48,833 nucleotides of DNA from CAZGGW01 sp964525365 (GTDB lineage Bacteria > Bacillota_I > Bacilli_A > RF39 > UBA660), in contig CAZGGW010000005.1 in assembly GCA_964525365.1 (NCBI GenBank), forward strand, positions 1-48,833, given 5' to 3'. The notes under the pieces were generated by a model. That model had not been told where the DNA came from, did not search any database, and saw only the letters and a program-made list of their open reading frames with translations. A program made the position numbers and the translations under genes. Positions 31,507 through 39,808 of the stretch are shown in pieces (the stretch's first letter is position 1; every line of letters begins with the position of its first letter).

Positions 31507-32790
31507 GTGATAGATATAAATTTAATAAGAGATAATAAAGAATTAGTAAAAGAGAATATAAAAAAGAAATTTCAAGATAATAAATTAATCCTTGTTGATA
31601 AGGTTTATGATTTAGATAAAGAATATCGTAATGTTAAGCAAGAAGTAGAAGAACTTAGATATAAAAAAAATCAATTAAGCGACTCAATAGGTATTTTAGT
31701 AAAAAATAATAAATCAGAAGAAATATCAGTTGTGAAAGATAATGTATCACAATTGAATAAAAAAATAGAACTTCTTTCTATTAAGGAAGAAGAATTAATA
31801 AAACAAATTCAAGAGATTATGTATAAAATACCCAATATAATAGATTCTAGTGTTCCTCTTGGGAAGAATGATAGTGAAAATGTGGAAATAAAAAAATATG
31901 GTGAAATAAAAAGTAGAAATTATGAAATACCATACCATGCCGATATAATGGAATGTTTAGATGGTCTTGATAAAGATTCTGCTGGATTTACATCTGGGAA
32001 TGGCTTTTATTATTTACTTGGTGATGTTGCTAGACTTCATAGTGCATTAATAAACTATGCAAGAGATTTCATGATCGACAGAGGATTTACATATGTTTTA
32101 CCACCATTTATGATTAGAAGTGATGTAGTAAGTGGGGTTATGAGTTTTGAAGAAATGAATGATATGATGTACAAAATAGATGGAGAAGACTTATTTTTGA
32201 TAGGAACAAGCGAGCATTCATTAATAGGAAAATTTAAAAATACTATATTAAAAGAAGAAACATTGCCAATCACTTATACTTCATATTCACCATGTTTTAG
32301 AAAAGAAGTAGGAGCTCATGGTATAGAAGAAAGAGGTATATATAGAGTACATCAATTTGAAAAAGAAGAAATGATTGTGGTATGTAAACCAGAAGAATCT
32401 GGCCTTTGGTATAATAAGATGAAAAATTATACAATTGAGTTTTTTGAAAGTTTAAACGTTCCGGTTAGAGAGTTAGAATGTTGCAGTGGCGACTTGGCTG
32501 ATTTAAAAGCAAAAAGTTGTGATATAGAAGCATGGAGCCCAAGACAAGAGAAATATTTTGAAGTAGGTAGTTGTTCAAATTTGACTTCTGCTCAATCAAG
32601 AAGGCTTGGATTTAGAATATCTACTAGTAAAGAAAAATATTTTCCTCATACTTTAAATAATACGGTAGTGGCAACTCCGCGAGGACTCATCGCAGTTGTT
32701 GAAAATAATTATAATGAAGATGGAAGTATAACAATTCCAGAAGTGCTTCGTAAATATATGGGGGGATTAGAAAGAATAATTAAACACTAA
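31507..32790 (+). CDS. serS: seryl-tRNA synthetase
   Basis: Class II synthetase charging tRNA-Ser. 427 residues, usual length. N-terminal coiled-coil tRNA-binding arm (about 25-105), then the catalytic core: motif 1 region, TSEHSLIGKF, motif 2 FRKEVGAHGIEERGIYRVHQ with its FEKEEM continuation, and motif 3 TPRGLIAVVENN. GTG start with AGGAGGAAAAA just upstream. No T-box leader is present, so expression probably depends on the redox operon upstream. Confidence 0.97.
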   Translation: MIDINLIRDNKELVKENIKKKFQDNKLILVDKVYDLDKEYRNVKQEVEELRYKKNQLSDSIGILVKNNKSEEISVVKDNVSQLNKKIELLSIKEEELIKQIQEIMYKIPNIIDSSVPLGKNDSENVEIKKYGEIKSRNYEIPYHADIMECLDGLDKDSAGFTSGNGFYYLLGDVARLHSALINYARDFMIDRGFTYVLPPFMIRSDVVSGVMSFEEMNDMMYKIDGEDLFLIGTSEHSLIGKFKNTILKEETLPITYTSYSPCFRKEVGAHGIEERGIYRVHQFEKEEMIVVCKPEESGLWYNKMKNYTIEFFESLNVPVRELECCSGDLADLKAKSCDIEAWSPRQEKYFEVGSCSNLTSAQSRRLGFRISTSKEKYFPHTLNNTVVATPRGLIAVVENNYNEDGSITIPEVLRKYMGGLERIIKH

Positions 32791-32812
32791 ATAAAATGTT
32801 TAATTTTTTTTT
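32778..32812 (+). terminator. terminator after serS
   Basis: AATTAAACA (32778-32786), ten-base loop containing the serS stop, TGTTTAATT (32797-32805), then T's. Confidence 0.75.
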
Positions 32813-32830
32813 ATTATCATATATATTATT

Positions 32831-33646
32831 ATGAATAATTTTTTTAAAATTTGTGGAGTTATTTTGCTTACCTTATTTAGTTTTTACTATACAAACAAAA
32901 TAGTACAATATTATAATGATAAAGATCAAATAATGGTATCAATAAATACATATGCTAAAGAAGTAGAAACAAATTGTATTGAAGGGTCTATAAGCCAAGA
33001 TGGTGTTATATTAGGTTTAAGCGGAATATCTGTAAATAAAAAAAAGAGTTATTCCAATATGAAAGGTATTGGATTTGATGAAGAAATGATAGTGTTAGAA
33101 AGAAAAGAGTGTATAGTAAATAAGAAAGCAAATTTAGATGAATATATAATAAGCGGAAATAAATATTTAAATGCAGTGAGTATACTACTTTTAGTAGATA
33201 ATATTTATTATTTGGAAGATATATTATTGGCCGCAGAAACAAAAAATATAAAATTAGATTTAGTTGTGAACTTAAATCTTTTAAAAGTGAAAAAAGATTT
33301 ATTAAAAGAATATTATGATAAAGGATATAATATTTTATATAGTGATAATAATAATTTAAAAGAGTATTTAAAAGAATTAAAAAGTATTGATAAAAATATA
33401 GAAACATTTTGCGTTTATAATGATTATGATTTAATAGAAGAATGTTCAAATAATAAAATAAATAGTATTAAAACAAATATGATGTTTGAATCAAATATAT
33501 TGCTTAATGCAAAAGATAATATTACACCTGGTAACATAATGATTTTGAAATGTAACAATGACACAAAATCCGAACTTGGATTATTATCAAATTATCTTAC
33601 AAACAAAGGATATAAGATACTTTCGGTTACCGAACACTTACAATAA
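32831..33646 (+). CDS. degenerate polysaccharide-deacetylase-like protein, membrane-anchored
   Basis: 271 residues: an N-terminal signal anchor (about 4-22), then a domain shared with Firmicutes polysaccharide deacetylases (GVILGLSGISVNKKKSYSNM with KGIGFDEEMIVL, and YIISGN), then a barrel-like part ending PGNIMILKCNNDTKSELGLL and LTNKGYKILSVTEHL, which matches the deacetylase C-terminus. The catalytic Asp-Asp and H-x-x-S/N-H motifs are missing; the place of the latter reads YNILYSD. So it is a likely pseudo-enzyme outside the membrane. No ribosome-binding site precedes the ATG, and TATATT lies just before it, so the message may be nearly leaderless. Confidence 0.65.
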   Translation: MNNFFKICGVILLTLFSFYYTNKIVQYYNDKDQIMVSINTYAKEVETNCIEGSISQDGVILGLSGISVNKKKSYSNMKGIGFDEEMIVLERKECIVNKKANLDEYIISGNKYLNAVSILLLVDNIYYLEDILLAAETKNIKLDLVVNLNLLKVKKDLLKEYYDKGYNILYSDNNNLKEYLKELKSIDKNIETFCVYNDYDLIEECSNNKINSIKTNMMFESNILLNAKDNITPGNIMILKCNNDTKSELGLLSNYLTNKGYKILSVTEHLQ

Positions 33647-33702
33647 AACCTTTACAATTTTAATTGGCTGTGATAAAGTATGTAATCGTGAAAGGGAAAA
33701 AT

Positions 33703-34323
33703 ATGAAAAGAACATTTTTGCAATTAGAAGAGGAAACAAGAACATTTGATGTTAAAGTTTTAGCTGAATTATTTGATAAAGAATTGTTAAAACAAGAAAA
33801 CGAAAAATATTTATTTAGTGGTATAGAATTAACTGATCAAGATAATATATATCATTGTTATTCTTTTATGATGAAAGAGCACGATTTCTTTGATATGAAT
33901 GATTTTTTATCTGTTGAAGATATTGAAAAATTTTTAAACGCAAAGAACGCAATAATATTATCGGAATTTTCTGTTGATACTTCAAAATTTTCTAATGAGC
34001 AAGAAGCAAGAAAAATATTTGATTCAGAATTTGAAAAAAATGAATTTGTTGTTATAAAACCACGTGATCTAAGTATATCAAAATTTAAAAAAAGTTACTT
34101 AGTGGAATTATTAAGGCAAATAATACTAAAACGTAGAGAATATCTTTCGGAAGTATATTACAATAATATTTCTGAGAACGAATATGATTTTTTAAAGCAC
34201 GAATATATATCTTATACATCAAACAACAAATTGCAGGTACTGGATATTGAAAAATATGATTTTTTAAAAAACAAAATTTTTAATAGTCAATATGATTACA
34301 TAAAAGTTTTGGAATTAAAGTAA
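33703..34323 (+). CDS. hypothetical cytoplasmic protein
   Basis: 206 residues from ATG 33703, behind AAAGGG; the longer frame from 33664 has no such signal. Acidic and basic residues are mixed; no membrane helix or recognised motif. The middle (DVKVLAELFDKELLKQENEK) and the C-terminal half (SYLVELLRQIILKRREYLSE) look helical. Not recognised. It stands alone before the secE promoter. Confidence 0.65.
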   Translation: MKRTFLQLEEETRTFDVKVLAELFDKELLKQENEKYLFSGIELTDQDNIYHCYSFMMKEHDFFDMNDFLSVEDIEKFLNAKNAIILSEFSVDTSKFSNEQEARKIFDSEFEKNEFVVIKPRDLSISKFKKSYLVELLRQIILKRREYLSEVYYNNISENEYDFLKHEYISYTSNNKLQVLDIEKYDFLKNKIFNSQYDYIKVLELK

Positions 34324-34331
34324 TAAAACAC

Positions 34332-34360
34332 TTGCATAGTATTTAATAATATGTTATATT
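34332..34360 (+). promoter_or_regulatory. sigma-A promoter of secE-nusG
   Basis: TTGCAT (34332-34337), a 17-base spacer and TATATT (34355-34360), 36 bases before the secE ATG. Confidence 0.65.
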
Positions 34361-34396
34361 ATTTATACACAAACAGTGTTTTTTTTTGGAGGAAAT

Positions 34397-34573
34397 ATGA
34401 AAAAAATTAAAGATTTTTTTAAGGGAGTCAAAAAGGAAGTAAAAAGAACGCGTTGGCCAAAGGGAAAAGAATTATTGAAATATTCAGTTGTTACCTTAAC
34501 ATTAATAGTGTTTTTTGCTTTATTCTTTTATGTTTTGGATTTATTATTTGCGTTTTTGAAAGGGATAATGTAA
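34397..34573 (+). CDS. secE: preprotein translocase subunit SecE
   Basis: 58 residues, the single-helix bacterial form. Amphipathic, basic N-terminus with FFKGVKKEVKRTRWPKGKE, the conserved helix that clamps SecY, then one transmembrane helix (about 30-55). GGAGG four bases before ATG 34397. The standard secE-nusG order supports it. Confidence 0.95.
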   Translation: MKKIKDFFKGVKKEVKRTRWPKGKELLKYSVVTLTLIVFFALFFYVLDLLFAFLKGIM

Positions 34574-34575
34574 TT

Positions 34576-35115
34576 ATGGAAGAGAAAAAATTGTGGTATG
34601 TTGTTAATACATATTCTGGTCATGAAGATAAAGTAAAAGAAAATCTTCTGATGCGTACAGAATCAATGGGTATGGAAAATAATATTTTTAGGGTTATTGT
34701 TCCACAACAAACAGAAATTGAAATTAAAGATGGAGTAAAAAAAGAAAAAGTTAAAAATATGTTCCCAGGCTATGTTCTTGTTGAAATGATTATGTCAGAT
34801 GAGGCATGGTATGTAGTTCGTAATACCCCTGGGGTAACCGGTTTTATCGGATCTTCTGGAAAAGGTGCAAAACCAATTCCTTTACTACCTGAAGAAATAG
34901 ATAGAATTTTGGTAAATGAAAACAATGTTCGAAGTGAAGTTAATACAGATGTAAAAGTAGGAGATTCAATTACTATTATTGATGGACCATTCAAAGGAAT
35001 GTATGGAAAAATTGAAACTCTTGATAAAGAAAATCAAAAATTAAACGTTTTAATAGATTTATTTGGTCAAGAAACACCAGTAGAAGTAGAAATGACACAA
35101 ATAACAAAGAACTAG
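34576..35115 (+). CDS. nusG: transcription termination/antitermination factor NusG
   Basis: 179 residues from ATG 34576, two bases after the secE stop. NGN domain: KLWYVVNTYSGHEDKVKENL, the VKNMFPGYVLVEM loop and RNTPGVTGFIGS; KOW domain: VKVGDSITIIDGPFKGMYGK. Binds RNA polymerase and modulates pausing and termination. A longer in-frame frame beginning inside secE is not the true start. Confidence 0.97.
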   Translation: MEEKKLWYVVNTYSGHEDKVKENLLMRTESMGMENNIFRVIVPQQTEIEIKDGVKKEKVKNMFPGYVLVEMIMSDEAWYVVRNTPGVTGFIGSSGKGAKPIPLLPEEIDRILVNENNVRSEVNTDVKVGDSITIIDGPFKGMYGKIETLDKENQKLNVLIDLFGQETPVEVEMTQITKN

Positions 35116-35127
35116 TAAGGAGGACTC

Positions 35128-36708
35128 ATGGGTAAGAATATATTAGTTGGAGGAGCATGGCCTTATGCGAATAGTTCCTTACATTTGGGACATATCGCGG
35201 GTCTTATAGGCGGTGATATAATTGCAAGATTTCATAGACAATTAAAGGATAACGTAATATATGTTTCAGGTTCTGATTGTCATGGGACGCCTATTACTCA
35301 GAGAGCTAAAAAAGAAGGAATCGCTCCTAATGAAATTTGTGAAACTTATCATAAAGAATTTGATAATGTTTTTAAAGAAATGAATTTTTCTTATGATATG
35401 TATACAAAAACTACAAGCGAATATCATAAAAACAAGGTTGAAGAAATATTTAAAAAAATATATGATAATGGATACATATATGAAAAAGAAGAAGAAGATA
35501 TATATTGTCCTCATTGTAATAAGTTTTTATCTGATCGTGAAATTATGCTTATATGTCCGGATTGTGGTGCATATACAAATGGTGATGAGTGTGATTGTGG
35601 GAGAATATTCAATATAGAAGATTTTAAAGAAGCAGAATGTACAGAATGTCACACTAAAGTAGTTTTTAAAAACAATAAAAACTTATATTTGTCTTTGTCT
35701 AAATTACAAGACAAAATCCAAGAATACGTTTCAAAAAATGAGGGTAATTGGAGAATTAATGCTCAAAATGAAACAAATAAATATTTAAAAGAAGGACTTC
35801 GCGATAGGGCAGTGACTAGAGATATAGAATGGGGAGTAAATATCCCAATTAAAGGTTACGAAAATAAAAGAATGTATGTTTGGATAGAGGCGGTACTTGG
35901 CTATATAACAATTACTATGCAGTATTGTGAAGAACACGGGCTTGATAGTGATGCATGGCTTAAAAACAGTGATAACAATTATATATATATGGCTCATGGT
36001 AAAGATAATATAGTATTCCATACTTTAATATACCCAGGATTATTACTTGCCATAGATGAAAATTATAGGCTTCCTGATATGATAGTATCGACTGAATATT
36101 TAAATTATTATAATCAGAAATTTTCAAAAAGTAAGGGAATTGGGCCTACAATTGAAGAAAGTATTTCTAAAAGTAATGTTGATACATTAAGATTTCACTT
36201 AATAAAATGTGGTCCCGAAAAGAAAGATGCTAATTATACAGAAGAAGAATATAAATCTACACACAATGAAATAACAAATAAATTAGGTAATTTTGTAAAT
36301 AGGACATTAAAATACAAAGGACTTACTAATATTCCGAACGGAATAATGGATGAAGAAATTAAAAAAATATTAATAAATTCATATGATAAGATATATAATT
36401 TAATGGAAAAATTGGAATTTAGAGAAGTGTGTTTACATATAATAGAGTTACTTGATGAAGCAAATAAATATTATGATAGCAAGGGACCATGGAAGTTGCA
36501 TGAGGAAGATATAAATGAATTTAATAATGTTATATATACTTGCTGTGTTATAATCGCAAATATAAGTAATTATATAAACTTTATTATGCCACAGACAGCT
36601 TTTAAGATAAGAAATTATTTGAATGTTACTGAGGATACATGGAAATACATTGAAGTACAAAAAGAAATGAAATTAGAAAACATAGAAGCTTTATTTGAGA
36701 GAATGTAA
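35128..36708 (+). CDS. metS: methionyl-tRNA synthetase (class I), atypical and without C-terminal domain
   Basis: 526 residues. Class I signature HLGH (19-22), WPYANSSLHLGH start, YVSGSDCHGTPITQRAKKEG, two knuckle-type cysteine sets (CPHC and CPDC, later CDCG and CTEC) for zinc, WIEAVLGY, MAHGKDNIVFHTLIYPG and KFSKSKG as the KMSKS loop, then an anticodon-binding helical domain. GSDCHGT has Cys where the usual enzyme has Glu (D-E-H-G-T). There is no C-terminal Trbp111-like domain. It may be a second MetRS of the kind linked with resistance to natural inhibitors; no other copy is seen here. It splits nusG from rplK; AAGGAGG precedes ATG 35128. Confidence 0.88.
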   Translation: MGKNILVGGAWPYANSSLHLGHIAGLIGGDIIARFHRQLKDNVIYVSGSDCHGTPITQRAKKEGIAPNEICETYHKEFDNVFKEMNFSYDMYTKTTSEYHKNKVEEIFKKIYDNGYIYEKEEEDIYCPHCNKFLSDREIMLICPDCGAYTNGDECDCGRIFNIEDFKEAECTECHTKVVFKNNKNLYLSLSKLQDKIQEYVSKNEGNWRINAQNETNKYLKEGLRDRAVTRDIEWGVNIPIKGYENKRMYVWIEAVLGYITITMQYCEEHGLDSDAWLKNSDNNYIYMAHGKDNIVFHTLIYPGLLLAIDENYRLPDMIVSTEYLNYYNQKFSKSKGIGPTIEESISKSNVDTLRFHLIKCGPEKKDANYTEEEYKSTHNEITNKLGNFVNRTLKYKGLTNIPNGIMDEEIKKILINSYDKIYNLMEKLEFREVCLHIIELLDEANKYYDSKGPWKLHEEDINEFNNVIYTCCVIIANISNYINFIMPQTAFKIRNYLNVTEDTWKYIEVQKEMKLENIEALFERM

Positions 36709-36724
36709 TTTTATAAAATTTTAA

Positions 36725-36753
36725 TTGAAAAATAAATCATTTTGTGTTATCAT
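36725..36753 (+). promoter_or_regulatory. sigma-A promoter of rplK-rplA
   Basis: TTGAAA (36725-36730), a 17-base spacer and TATCAT (36748-36753), about 70 bases before rplK. The rplKA pair thus has its own promoter, apart from nusG. Confidence 0.65.
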
Positions 36754-36824
36754 TTATTAGTTATTTATATTTATTATAAATATATAAGGATTCGAGTTTT
36801 AAAAAAATTAATAGGAGGTGTTTT

Positions 36825-37427
36825 ATGGCTAAAAATATAACTAAAGTAGTAACATTACAACTAGAAGCTGGAAAAGCAACATCTGCTCCACCGGTTGGAA
36901 CGATTTGTGGACCATTGGGTATCAATTTGGGTGAATTTTGTACTAAGTACAATGAAGCTACAAGAGATAAAATGGGAGATATAATTCCAGTTGAACTTAG
37001 TGTTTATGAAGATAGATCATTTAGTTTTGTGCTTAAGACTCCGCCAGCTGCAAGTTTAATACTTAAGGCTGCAGGAATCACTAAGGGTAGTGCAAAAGGC
37101 GCTAACCAAATAGTTGCAACAATAACAAAAGATGATTTAAAAAATATAGCACAAATTAAGTTGCCTGATTTAAATGCTAATGATATAGAAAGCGCTATGA
37201 ATATAGTCGCAGGAACAGCAAGAAATATGGGTATTGCAATCAAAGGTGTAAATGATCAAGAATTAGCAGAACAAGCTGCAGAGGCTCAAAAAGCTGAAGA
37301 AGAAATGGCTATACTTGATGCTGAACTTGAAGCTATGGAAGAAAGTGCTAAAGCTGCTGCTGAATCAGAAGAAACTCCAGAAGTAGAATCTGTTGAACAA
37401 TCTAATGAATCAGAAGAAGAAAAATAA
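36825..37427 (+). CDS. rplK: 50S ribosomal protein L11 with acidic C-terminal extension
   Basis: Part of the GTPase-associated centre with 23S rRNA helices 43/44. 200 residues against about 141 in the family. The L11 body fits residues 1-141, ending GTARNMGIAIKGV. Residues 142-200 form an acidic Ala/Glu helix and tail (LEAMEESAKAAAESEETPEV). The N-terminal loop reads APPVGTICGPLGINLGEFCT: Thr26 replaces the near-invariant Pro26 of PPVGPALGQ and Pro30 replaces Gln30, in the loop that contacts thiopeptide antibiotics. AGGAGGTG precedes the ATG. Confidence 0.95.
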   Translation: MAKNITKVVTLQLEAGKATSAPPVGTICGPLGINLGEFCTKYNEATRDKMGDIIPVELSVYEDRSFSFVLKTPPAASLILKAAGITKGSAKGANQIVATITKDDLKNIAQIKLPDLNANDIESAMNIVAGTARNMGIAIKGVNDQELAEQAAEAQKAEEEMAILDAELEAMEESAKAAAESEETPEVESVEQSNESEEEK

Positions 37428-37480
37428 CAATAAAATAAAAGAATAATGCGAATCCTAATAACCACACAAAGGAGGAAAAT

Positions 37481-38173
37481 ATGAGAAAACATGGAAAAAT
37501 GTATGTGGAAGCTTCTAAAGAAGTAGATAAAGATAAATTATATACTAAAGAAGAAGCCGTTAAACTTTTAAAGGGATTAAAAACCAGAAAGTTTGATGAA
37601 ACAGTTGAAGTTGTTTTAAAACTTAATATTGATACTAAAAAGTCAGACATGAATGTTAGATCTTCGTTGGTTTTACCTCATGGTACTGGAAAATCGAAAA
37701 AAGTTTTAGTAATAACAAAAGATATTGAAACAGCAAAAAATGCAGGAGCTGATTACTATGGAGCAGAAGACATAATTGAAAAAATTCAAAAAGAAAACTG
37801 GTTTGAATATGATTCGATAGTTGCAACACCAGATATGATGATAGCTCTTGGTAAAATTGGTAAAGTTTTAGGACCTAAGGGACTAATGCCTAATCCAAAA
37901 TTAGGAACTGTAACCAATAATATTGAAACTGCTGTATCAAATATTAAAAAAGGACAAGTTGAATATAGAAACGATACCTTTGGAAATGTACATACTATTA
38001 TCGGAAAGGTTTCATTCAAAGAGAATGATTTGTTAGAAAATTTAGATGCTTTAGTATCTTCAATTTCTAAAAATAAACCTTCAGGAGTAAAAGGTACATT
38101 TATTAAAGGAATAAGTATTTCTTCAACAATGAGCCCTGGTATTTTAATAGATAAAAATTCATTTGGTTTATAA
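37481..38173 (+). CDS. rplA: 50S ribosomal protein L1
   Basis: 230 residues, usual length. Typical L1 motifs: KFDETVEVVLKLNID, VVLPHGTGK-like SLVLPHGTGKSKKVLV, GKIGKVLGPKGLMPNPKLGT and VEYRNDTFGNVHTIIGKVSF. It forms the L1 stalk and, in other bacteria, represses its own operon by binding mRNA. AAGGAGG precedes ATG 37481. rplJ and rplL do not follow; a terminator closes the operon. Confidence 0.97.
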   Translation: MRKHGKMYVEASKEVDKDKLYTKEEAVKLLKGLKTRKFDETVEVVLKLNIDTKKSDMNVRSSLVLPHGTGKSKKVLVITKDIETAKNAGADYYGAEDIIEKIQKENWFEYDSIVATPDMMIALGKIGKVLGPKGLMPNPKLGTVTNNIETAVSNIKKGQVEYRNDTFGNVHTIIGKVSFKENDLLENLDALVSSISKNKPSGVKGTFIKGISISSTMSPGILIDKNSFGL

Positions 38174-38177
38174 AAGT

Positions 38178-38203
38178 AAAAATCCTAGTTTCTAGGATTT
38201 TTA
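38178..38203 (+). terminator. terminator of rplKA
   Basis: AAAAATCCTAG-TTT-CTAGGATTTTT (38178-38202), a perfect 11-bp stem with T-run. Confidence 0.9.
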
Positions 38204-38232
38204 TTTACTTTTTACCCTAAAAATGATATAAT
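38204..38232 (+). promoter_or_regulatory. promoter of the hypothetical gene at 38263
   Basis: TTTACT (38204-38209), a 17-base spacer and TATAAT (38227-38232), directly after the rplA terminator. Confidence 0.55.
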
Positions 38233-38262
38233 ATGTTTATATTTAAAAAGGGGGTTTTAAAT

Positions 38263-39015
38263 ATGCCAAAATATACTTTAGTTGAAAATCTTAGAGATCA
38301 CATTAGAGTTTTTGATACAGAAGATGAAGTAATGGACTTTTTAGCAAGACAACAGATATATAATAAAAGAAAAGCGGATCCGAGTGAAAAGCATCCACTA
38401 TTATTTGGTGACAACGAAGTGAAAAAATCGGCAGGTAAATATGTCGTGACTTTTTCTAGATTTAATAAAATTGAAACATTTGATTCGCTAAAAATCGCAG
38501 ATGAGTTTACAATAGTTAATTTTGATACTAGTGATGAATTAAAAAATGAATATAAGGAAAAAATTTGTAACAAATATAATCCTCTTGTGTTGGTTTATCA
38601 AAATAAGAATCAATTAAAAAGTACACCGGTACTTTATAATCCAGATTTAGAATATATGAGTCATAGAGAATGTGCTAGAAAATTATATTCTTTATGTATT
38701 AAGGATCGTCAAGTAATAAGAGCAATAAGTGCGTGGCCAGGTTTTACAGATAACTTATCTTTAGTACGTTATATGGAATCATTTAGAATTTCATGGGAAA
38801 ATTATTTTATGTATGGAATAGAAAATTTAGAAAGTTCAATTTATTCGCTGGTTGAAAATAGTGTTTTTAAAAAAGATAAGACAAATAAAAAAACACTTCA
38901 ATATAAAAAAATGAGAGATTTAGCAATATTTACTAAGAATCAAGAAGAAAATGTTGGAATAAAAGATTCTCTCCAACACTTATCTTTATCAAAAAAAGAT
39001 GAAAGTAATCTATAA
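38263..39015 (+). CDS. hypothetical cytoplasmic protein
   Basis: 250 residues from ATG 38263 (AAAGGGGG upstream; 38233 rejected because it is inside the promoter region). No membrane helix or signal peptide. N-terminal MPKYTLVENLRDHIRVFDTE, a middle with LEYMSHRECARKLYSLCIKD, and a Trp-containing stretch (RAISAWPGFTDNLSLVRYME) appear folded; the last 40 residues are Lys-rich. Not recognised. Monocistronic between two terminators. Confidence 0.65.
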   Translation: MPKYTLVENLRDHIRVFDTEDEVMDFLARQQIYNKRKADPSEKHPLLFGDNEVKKSAGKYVVTFSRFNKIETFDSLKIADEFTIVNFDTSDELKNEYKEKICNKYNPLVLVYQNKNQLKSTPVLYNPDLEYMSHRECARKLYSLCIKDRQVIRAISAWPGFTDNLSLVRYMESFRISWENYFMYGIENLESSIYSLVENSVFKKDKTNKKTLQYKKMRDLAIFTKNQEENVGIKDSLQHLSLSKKDESNL

Positions 39016-39044
39016 AACGACAAATTATTTGAGTCGTTTTTTTT
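39014..39044 (+). terminator. terminator upstream of spoIIGA
   Basis: AAAACGAC (39014-39021), eleven-base loop, GTCGTTTT (39033-39040), then T's. Confidence 0.8.
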
Positions 39045-39067
39045 ATAATCATTTATGAGAGGGAAAA

Positions 39068-39808
39068 ATGATTGTATATTTAGATTTATTATTAGTAGTA
39101 AATTTTGTTTTTGATTATTTAATATTGTTAACGTTTTCAAAAATTTTTAAACAAAAAGTAAAGAAAATTAAATTAATACTAGGTTCTTTGATAGGAGAAC
39201 TAAGTTTGATTGTTTTATTTATTGATATGAACGGTATCATATTATTTTGTGTAAAATTATTATTTTGCTTTCTAATCATTTTTATTACTTTTGGACCAAA
39301 AAGAATACTAGAAAATATGGTATATTATTTTTTAATAAACATACTATTAGGAGGATTTATATATTATTTAAAAATAAAGTTTAATATTCCCACATTATTT
39401 TTATTTATGATTTGCCCAGTAATTTTATATTTTTATACTTATCAATGCAAAAGAATTAGAAATTATTTTTCGAATATTTATGCTGTGGATATTTATTTTG
39501 AAAATGGTAGTGTTATGCAATTAAAAGGATATTTAGATACCGGTAATATGTTAAAAGATCCATATAAAAATAGACCTGTTGTGATTGTGAATTCAAAGAG
39601 GGTATTGAAAAACCTTACTAATGAAAAATGGTATTACATTCCGTTTAATGGTATTGAAAAAACAGGAATAATAAAATGCTTTAAGCCGAAAAGAATATAT
39701 ATTGAAAAAGTTGGATTAAAAAATGATGTTTTGATCGCAATCACGGAAACAAAGTTTCAGAACAATATTGATTGTATATTTGGCAGTTTAATATCGGAGG
39801 GAAGATGA
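39068..39808 (+). CDS. spoIIGA: pro-sigma-E processing protease SpoIIGA
   Basis: Membrane aspartic protease that removes the pro-sequence of sigma-E in the mother cell after a forespore signal (SpoIIR in Bacillus). 246 residues, shorter than the roughly 300 of Bacillus. N-terminal YLDLLLVVNFVFDYLILLTF and four to five membrane helices (to about 125), then the protease domain with KGYLDTGNMLKDPY, where Asp157 of DTGN is catalytic, and FNGIEKTGIIKCFKP. Its stop overlaps the sigE start (ATGA), the classic coupled order. Confidence 0.93.
   Translation: MIVYLDLLLVVNFVFDYLILLTFSKIFKQKVKKIKLILGSLIGELSLIVLFIDMNGIILFCVKLLFCFLIIFITFGPKRILENMVYYFLINILLGGFIYYLKIKFNIPTLFLFMICPVILYFYTYQCKRIRNYFSNIYAVDIYFENGSVMQLKGYLDTGNMLKDPYKNRPVVIVNSKRVLKNLTNEKWYYIPFNGIEKTGIIKCFKPKRIYIEKVGLKNDVLIAITETKFQNNIDCIFGSLISEGR

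Noticed and set aside
33006..33449. 147-residue minus-strand open frame inside the deacetylase-like gene
   Set aside because: Leu/Tyr-rich composition typical of the antisense of AT-rich coding DNA; no ribosome-binding site; the plus-strand gene is convincing.
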